64,000 nucleotides of DNA from Sipunculus nudus (lineage: Eukaryota > Annelida > Sipuncula > Golfingiida > Sipunculidae): NCBI GenBank assembly GCA_026874595.1, contig CM049320.1:31838214-31902213 (forward strand), given 5' to 3'. The notes below the pieces were generated by a model that had not been told where the DNA came from, ran no database searches, and saw only the letters and a program-made list of their open reading frames with translations. Both the position numbers and the translations under genes were made by a program. Below, piece after piece: positions 58,114 to 64,000 of this stretch. Within the stretch, counting starts at the first letter, position 1. Each line of letters starts with the position of its first letter.

Positions 58114-59178
58114 TCATGCGTCTTTGTCGTCTTCTTTACGCAGCACAAGTACAGCATGCGGTCCTAAGTTTTGATGAAGCTCCAACACCTCCCAGTTTGC
58201 TGTCACGTGCTGTAGCCGAGGGAAACCATAGAGACGGTGAGCGTTCCATACAATAGAACAAGTGTTTCTTTGTTTGTTCATCGGAAGTCCAAGGAAAAAT
58301 ACTCCTCCTGGTTTAAGCATGCACCAAACCTGAGCCACCGCTTCCAGATCACCAAACGGATCCAGAGGGTCACCGTATCTGCCCAGCCCACTGTGTTCAA
58401 TGGAAGAGAAGCTGGCAGCAAAGTCAAACGGCTCCAGTTGCCCTGACTTAAAGCGTTTGGCAACTTCCATTGGATGATACAAACGCAACTTCGGATGATC
58501 CAGATAAAGCGGATAATATTCTGACGTAGTCACGTGGCTCGCGTTCAGATTGAGCAGCATGCTCTCAAGCCAAGGTGACCTGGTTCCGATAACAAGGCCC
58601 CGCCTATCGCTTATATATTTCTTATAAAGATGCAGCGTATTTCGACATAGATGAGAATCAGAGTACGTGTTGATATTTTCTCCGTTTCTGTCTCTGTCCA
58701 GCAGGGTGTATATTTGTTTCCGAGATACAGTTTTCTCGATAGGTTTATAGTTCGGCTTAAAATGAATCAGATACCAAGTTGTGTTGGGACATTCCTCATT
58801 TTGAGTGAACGCCTCGTACGTCGCACTCGGAATAAACCTTGGTGGTGGGTATACTACTAGTGACTGAGGGTTCGCCATCCGTGATAAGATATTTCGACAG
58901 TTCACCCGTTTTTTTAAGTACGGGTAATACTTCCCGGGTTTCGCTTTGCCGTCATAGCTGCATATCTCACCACAGGTGATTCCTGTAACAGAATTAAATG
59001 GACTATACAGATGATATTATTGTGCCCTATATAACGAAAGATGAAGGTGAATGTCTGATGTGTTATTAATAACCACTATATGAAGCAGGAGTCAAATGCA
59101 TCAAGACAGTAATAACCTGGAGGCCGTAATTAAATTTATTTGCAGGCAGAGATCAACATAGGCGTAAGGTTATCTTCA

Positions 59179-59220
<42 letters not shown>

Positions 59221-61068
59221 AATAATGGTACGATGTATCAAATGTTTTTATTGAGATATATATATATAAATATATATTTATTGAAATTAGTAATTGAAGG
59301 ACACCTAACCTAGAATAAGAACTGAAATCGTTTAAAGTAGATAATTTTAATCTACATTATTATAGATACATCCTTAAATTATACGCATAAGAATATAGTA
59401 TTGTACAGATTTCTTGATAAATGAATATCTCCCGCTATTAATATACGAAAATAACAAATAATTTTGTATTTTTATTTAGTTGCTTCTAGTTTCACTATAA
59501 TTAAACAAGATCATATGTAGTAATTTCTAATCGACTTTCAAAGATGGTTAGGATAGAAGGAAAAGAAATAGTACGATTTATTTTCTATCGATTTTTGTAC
59601 TATTTTTCAACAGTTACTATATGCCGCATCCCTAAATTAAATTGAGTTCAATAAGTGTTTGCATTCATGAGAAACATACTTTCTATTATATTGTCAACAT
59701 TTGAAGGCGTTTCAAAACACTACGTAGACTTGTTAGTTAATGTAGATTTCTGTGATGAATTAGCCTTTTCATACCACAATGCACACATATATTCTAAGAC
59801 GAAGACCGACACTGATAAGCCGACGAAGCACAACTCGGTGGAAAATTGTTTATTGAAGTAAAATAAAATCAAAAAGCTACTTTAAACTGAGTGCATATTG
59901 TTATATTGAGATGTCATAATAATGTATATAAATAAAAATAAAAGAACTTTTTCCTGATTATGATACGAATAGTGATTTGTTTTTCACCATTCATTAATAA
60001 ACATACAAACTTATGGGATAAGTTAAGAAGGTTGAGAAACATTTCTATTTTTTTTTCTTTCGGTAGTAGTTCTAATTTTCAATTTTGTTTAGCTGTTAAT
60101 TATTTCACCATACATAATAAAAGCCAAATGCAATAACTTACAACCGCCTGACTGTATGTGGTTAGGTGAGAAAGAAAAGAAATTTGATATTTTTTCTATC
60201 GCTCTTTGTCCTATTTTGCAGTAGTAGCTATAGGTTACTCTGCCGATTACAATATTTTAAGACTAATCTTTGCCTTAAAGAGAAATATGCTTCATATAAT
60301 AAATTGCTGATATTTTTTAGGTGTTTCAACACGGTTTAGTTGTCTTGTAAGTGGTTTGATACGATGAATTAGCCTTTTCCTAGCAAAATGCCCACAAATA
60401 TTCCTACACGAGGGCAAACATTGATAAACCAGGGAAATTCAACTCAATGGAAACCAATTATTGAAGTAAACCTATAACCTGGATGGCCAACTGAAATCTT
60501 CTCAGGAAGCATACAATTCATCGAATCTAAAATATAAACAAAATGACACTTCACATTATACGCATAATTATATACTTACCAACAGCTAACAACTACAAAA
60601 GCTATGAACAGCCTTATGCTGACATTAGAATTTCAAAGTTTTGCATAAAGAGCATTATTAAAAGTTTTCATGTTAGCTTTTTACATGCACTAGAATTTTT
60701 GTAAATTTAAAGTTAATTTTATATATTAAGTAGCCGTTTGACGATGTTTATAATTGTCAATCAGTATATGCAACTTGAACTGACTTCGTAACATATCTTT
60801 ATATTTAGGACAGCTTCAAAATCTCTTTCGTCTTGTCTTAAGCCCTGGAAAAGCCGTTTACATTAACCAAGAAAATTCTTGAAATATTTATTCAATGATC
60901 AAATTAGATTTAACAGTTATCTTCTTTGGTTTTTATTGGCCTAGATACTACATCCATTATACTTATCCAGATACAAAGGTGTGCACTACCTGTTTTCCAG
61001 GTAGAAAACAACATCAAAGCAATCAGCAGGAGCGACAAAGATAATGCCACGGCTGTGCGAAGCGCCAT
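58114..61068 (-). CDS. DUF268-family protein with signal anchor (right, intact terminal exon)
   Basis: Exon 1 (61068-60990) encodes MALRTAVALSLSLLLIALML..., ending ACAG|GTAGTG in phase 1: a signal peptide or type II anchor. The last exon (58982-58114) follows CTGTTACAG in phase 1, starting GITCGEICSYDG, and is open for 288 codons. It has LVIGTRSPWLE (like the SAM-binding loop of class I methyltransferases), SSIEHSGLGRYGDPLDPFGD (DUF268 signature), LKPGGVFFLGLP and LVLRKEDDKDA. Predicted secretory-pathway protein of about 315-331 residues depending on mini-exon use; catalysis is inference. Mini-exon 60526-60479 fits between; 59351-59310 has a stop and must be skipped. Confidence 0.75.
59181..59279. 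repeat. Double (TA)n at a deletion junction in the DUF268 intron
   Basis: TA at 59181-59216 and 59254-59279 with about 37 bp between. E1 comparison shows mini-exons u0 and u1 and about 800 bp are missing exactly here. Confidence 0.85.
59310..59351 (-). pseudogene. Mini-exon u2 (42 bp, stop), right
   Basis: Acceptor ATGTAG, donor CTAG|GTTAGG. In phase 1 the second codon is TAA. Shares the 6-bp loss with the left u2, so it was dead before duplication. Confidence 0.45.
60479..60526 (-). CDS. Mini-exon u4 (48 bp, phase 1-1), right
   Basis: Acceptor ATATTTTAG, donor CCAG|GTTATA. It encodes DSMNCMLPEKISVGHP when entered from exon 1. It is intact here while its left partner has lost one base. Inclusion adds 16 residues between anchor and DUF268 domain, and skipping keeps the frame. 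Confidence 0.5.
60990..61068 (-). CDS. Signal-anchor exon 1 of the DUF268 gene (right)
   Basis: ATG at 61068-61066; donor GT at 60989-60988. Residues 6-21 are strongly hydrophobic with an Arg at position 4, consistent with a type II anchor. It differs from the left copy at several residues while keeping length and phase, as expected if coding. Part of the CDS at 58114-61068. Confidence 0.6.
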
Positions 61069-61490
61069 TGTTTAGCTCTATGAACACAAAGACACCCAAT
61101 GAATCTCAATGGAAAAACCTGTAAAGACACCATGCAGGTTATGATTCACATCACGTATAATAGGCACCAAGCATAGATGGTACTCGTTTAACGTAATACT
61201 GACGGATATTGGCAGCGACATGGAAGCATCATTTAAAGCACCCATGAGCGACCTGGTTAAATGTTCGTAGTTCACGTTGGTTTAAATGTTGACAACCAAA
61301 TGGTTCTAAAATGTATCATCAATCTGCACGAACATTGTCCGCTGTTCCTGTTACAGTGTACGAAATGGTTAGGCATTGTGTTGGCCGATTGCAAATGTTG
61401 AGGTACCCGGTCATGCCAGGTCACCCAAGAAGTGTATACACGGTAATTTTTCTTCTTCACATTGAAATGCATAATAATAATTATATTAAT

Positions 61491-64000
61491 GTTGTCAATA
61501 ACCAAACAAGTGGACGTTTAATTGATAGGAGAAATGATATTAACTGTTTAATTCCATATCAGCGGCTGACGTGAGTTGCTTAGTTAACAGTCCGTTTAAA
61601 AGTTTAAGTATACTTGCAGGGTAGAAATTACCATACTCAAGCAGCTCTAAACATGTAAGTTTGAAAAAAATGATACTGTACAGGTATTATGATTAAACAA
61701 AACGTAGTACTGTTCGTTTGAATTCATACGCCGGCCAAGTGCCTTTTTATCAGTGACAGATTTAGGGTGAGTCAATTAGTTTAATTTTCACCAAGCCATA
61801 ACCCGCAATTTTGTGAAAAGTTTAATGCAACATACTGCCAGAGCAGTCCTATCTGGTAGTTTATGAAATCAGCTGTTGTATATACCACGTGAATGTTTAT
61901 ATCTATGGTACGGTTAAGACAGATGACCGGGGTTTAAAACACCTCATTCTTTATGAAGACTGAAACATAATTCACCAAGTGTAACATTATCATTTACATA
62001 CTATAGTAACATTCTGCAACAATTAGAGACGTGAAGCTGAGCTGTGTATCATTCCATAAACACCTGCAAAATGTCACATTTTGTGTCTGGACCTGTGACG
62101 TTTCCATCTAAAATTAGTACATTAAGAAAAAGAGCCCCTAGCAGGTACTTGTATCCAGATACCAAGTTCCGATTACATATACCTTTTTCTGTTTGAGAGT
62201 TGGAAGAATTGTCACTATTTCATGATGTTCACGAGAATTGAACCACTGAGAAACTGTATCTATCTATTCCCCGTTCGAATCAAACAAACTGACCACTCCA
62301 ACTTGGACGAAACTGTAGTTGTTCTGGTAAATAGGCCCAGATGTCGTACACACCTGGTAGACTCATTACTGTTTCACAATAAAAATTAACACATATTAAC
62401 AGACATCTTCATTTATATATACATATATTTACATATATATATATAATTAGTTTTCAATACTTCCAACTATAATTATAGGTTTTGGGCGTGGTCAAAGGAA
62501 AGCGTTATTCCATGTTCAGCTTTGCCGATACACGTTACCTTACCACAAATAGATAGATTCCTGCATGGATCCCATACTCGACATATTTTCGCAACCTGAC
62601 ACGTTTCTCTGTTTTTCGAAAACGCCATCGGGGCTCCCATGAGGCGTACACGAAACAGGGATAGCACAGTTCGTTTGTTCTACCAACAAGCATACCAACA
62701 CTAACAATGATAATAAAAATAATAATAACGGTAAAAATACCTTTATATTCATTCTACAGTTATAATACGTCGACTGAATGTCAATTTTGGGTTGAATATA
62801 CCGTGGACACCATTTTCAATTAAGTGAGACCATATGGCGTATCAGGTTTTCTGTTCCAGTGTCAAATAAATATGAGATGTCGCTCTGCAAGTTATCATGG
62901 AATATTCGCAAATTTAAAGCAAACCTTGAATCCGAGATATTTCACTTATTTTTCAACGTATTTTTTTTTAATATTCAAACTTTTTCACCATGAAACACTG
63001 GAGAACACCACTGTACAGACTATCTTTGGTCAGGTCAGGTGTTATAAGGCTACAGGTGATCACCGGAACTGGTACCTTTGTGATGTGATGTAACCAATAT
63101 TTCTGGTATCTAAACATAAATTCTGGTTGTGTGGTTCTGTTTTCACTTGCAGAACAGCTCAGGCATGTGTCGATCAAAATTCTGTGTCTGTACCCTGATT
63201 TTCAGCGGGGACAAATTACAGCGCGGATTGAAATCTGGCCGATCTTACGCCATTTGTCTTTTTGATATATCAAGGAGAAGAATATTTTTCCCTGTGTTAT
63301 ATCAACTGTCCTTTCATAAACGTTAATCGTGCAAACATTAAAATATTTGTTTTGCTACTAAGACATTGTAAATCATTATCTATTCATTTTACAAATATGA
63401 TATGATGCGGGTCAGCCTAGGTTTTTTCAAATTTAATTCCTTAAATTAATCACATGATTAGCCTTGGAAGGCGCAACTATAACCTCAGTCTTAATTTTTA
63501 TAAAAGGTATGCATGAAATACAAATCATTGACACAAATATGGAATACAATTACCTTTTAAAAGATGTTTTCTCAGATGTGCAAAATAGTGCCAAAGCTAC
63601 CCGGCCGATGTAAGGTTAGTTTGGCACAAGTATGTCTCCCGTGACACGTCACTGGTTTTGCTTCAGACTAAGTACTACGAACATGTTATCTGGATGTGGG
63701 TCATAATATTGATATTATAGAATCACAGACAACATACCCAAACTATTCACATTCTGCTCTTTCTATTGAACAACACATCACAAGGCAGCGCTTTATACAG
63801 TAAACCGTTTGATGACTTTCTATACACATGAAATAATAGCTCACTTATCAACATATCTCGCTATCTATTCTGATTGAGCGATTTACGTTTGTGCTATGCG
63901 CTGGTGTTATGGTAGGGCTTATACACGGATAGCAAGTGATCTGAACATTCAGTATATTCATAAATATACTATAGAGAACGTCATATCGCACAGCGAATCA
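61491..64000. repeat. Block D3: duplication unit, runs off the window
   Basis: Collinear with 4708-7902. The next 75 bp of D1 lead straight into element C2, so a fourth C copy probably lies just beyond the window end. No gene supported except the doubtful reading at 62473-62752. Confidence 0.75.
62473..62752 (-). pseudogene. Possible secreted-peptide remnant, D3 copy
   Basis: ATG at 62752 opens MNIKVFLPLLLFLLSLLVLV, a strong leader, in a 70-codon frame ending ESIYLW. A second frame over the same DNA, ending at 62473, has five evenly spaced cysteines (CQVAKICRVWDPCRNLSIC, then GKVTC). The two frames would need an intron or an indel to join. No clean splice pair was found, and D1 differs by frame-changing indels. 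Confidence 0.22.

Larger units (their letters stand above)
59280..60560 (-). repeat. Tandem exon-intron repeats (units u2-u4), right
   Basis: Contains mini-exons u2 (59310-59351) and u4 (60479-60526) and the intron text of u3, whose exon has been replaced near 59860-59900. The conserved words GAATTAGCCTTTTC, CCCACAAATATTC and CAATGGAAACCAATTATTG recur once per unit. Confidence 0.55.
44090..61490. repeat. Block E2: right copy of the host-gene segmental duplication
   Basis: Starts at CGGTTATGCTCAG (as 9877) and stays collinear with E1 to about 53860. It is then inverted relative to E1 over 54355-59250 (E1 24500-26945), and again collinear from 59280. E2-only segments: 47955-48145 and 55605-58110. 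The stretches 43965-44090, 48260-49980, 50300-52130 and 56770-58100 contain no gene I can support. Homology between E1 and E2 is obvious by eye but with frequent substitutions and indels. Confidence 0.8.

Noticed and set aside
60760-60844. Open frame GLRQDERDFEAVL... after CTTTTCCAG on the minus strand, also present at 28745-28830
   Set aside because: The acceptor is fine, but phase 1 entry hits a stop after ten codons. The open frame needs phase 0, and both copies differ mostly by amino-acid-changing substitutions. No support as an exon of the DUF268 gene.

Overview
This window looks like a metazoan nuclear genome, most likely a lophotrochozoan and plausibly a bivalve mollusc. The grounds are spliced genes with short introns, AT-rich DNA full of (TA)n microsatellites, dense APE-type non-LTR retrotransposon remains (including a family with a virus-like 2A motif), a tRNA-derived SINE, and a GTCCGTC-headed interspersed repeat of a type I associate with bivalves. 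The species call is inference. No prokaryotic gene organisation is present.

The whole window is a decayed tandem segmental duplication. I name four blocks: D (about 3.3 kb, mostly non-coding), C (a decayed Tx1/L1-like non-LTR element), B (a CR1/Jockey-group-like non-LTR element with a 2A-like motif) and E (about 17-20 kb, carrying the host genes). Their order is C1-B1 (1-4638), D1-C2-B2-E1 (4700-29890), D2-C3-B3-E2 (29891-61490), D3 (61491-end). Blocks differ by large deletions and by insertions that occurred after duplication. Several insertions can be dated because the paralogous block keeps the empty site: a 5.0-kb Tx1-like element in C3, a 404-bp SINE in E1, a 433-bp TIR element in E1, and a 590-bp insertion in D1.

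The host genes lie in the distal part of each E block. In E2 (right) there is a convergent pair. On + is a two-exon gene for a 93-residue secreted protein with eight cysteines in the mature part (53445-54332). On - is a gene ending in an intact DUF268 (Pfam PF03269-type) exon (58982-58114), with a signal-anchor first exon at 61068-60990. Between the anchor exon and the DUF268 exon lies a tandem array of tiny 48-bp exons, all phase 1-1, each with the polypyrimidine-TTTTAG acceptor and most with a GTTAGG-type donor.

In E1 (left) the same locus is broken. A segment holding one mini-exon and the DUF268 exon is inverted, the DUF268 exon has three frame-disrupting indels, and the cysteine-rich exon 2 is lost. 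The orphan signal exon at 23599-23635 now sits upstream of, and phase-compatible with, the inverted mini-exon and DUF268 exon. The inversion and deletion junctions lie at or near (TA)n tracts.

The best candidates for something undescribed are the 48-bp symmetric exon array of the DUF268 gene and the inversion that re-paired a signal exon with DUF268. The rest is mainly transposon archaeology, with unusually good internal controls because up to three paralogous copies of the same sites are in one window.
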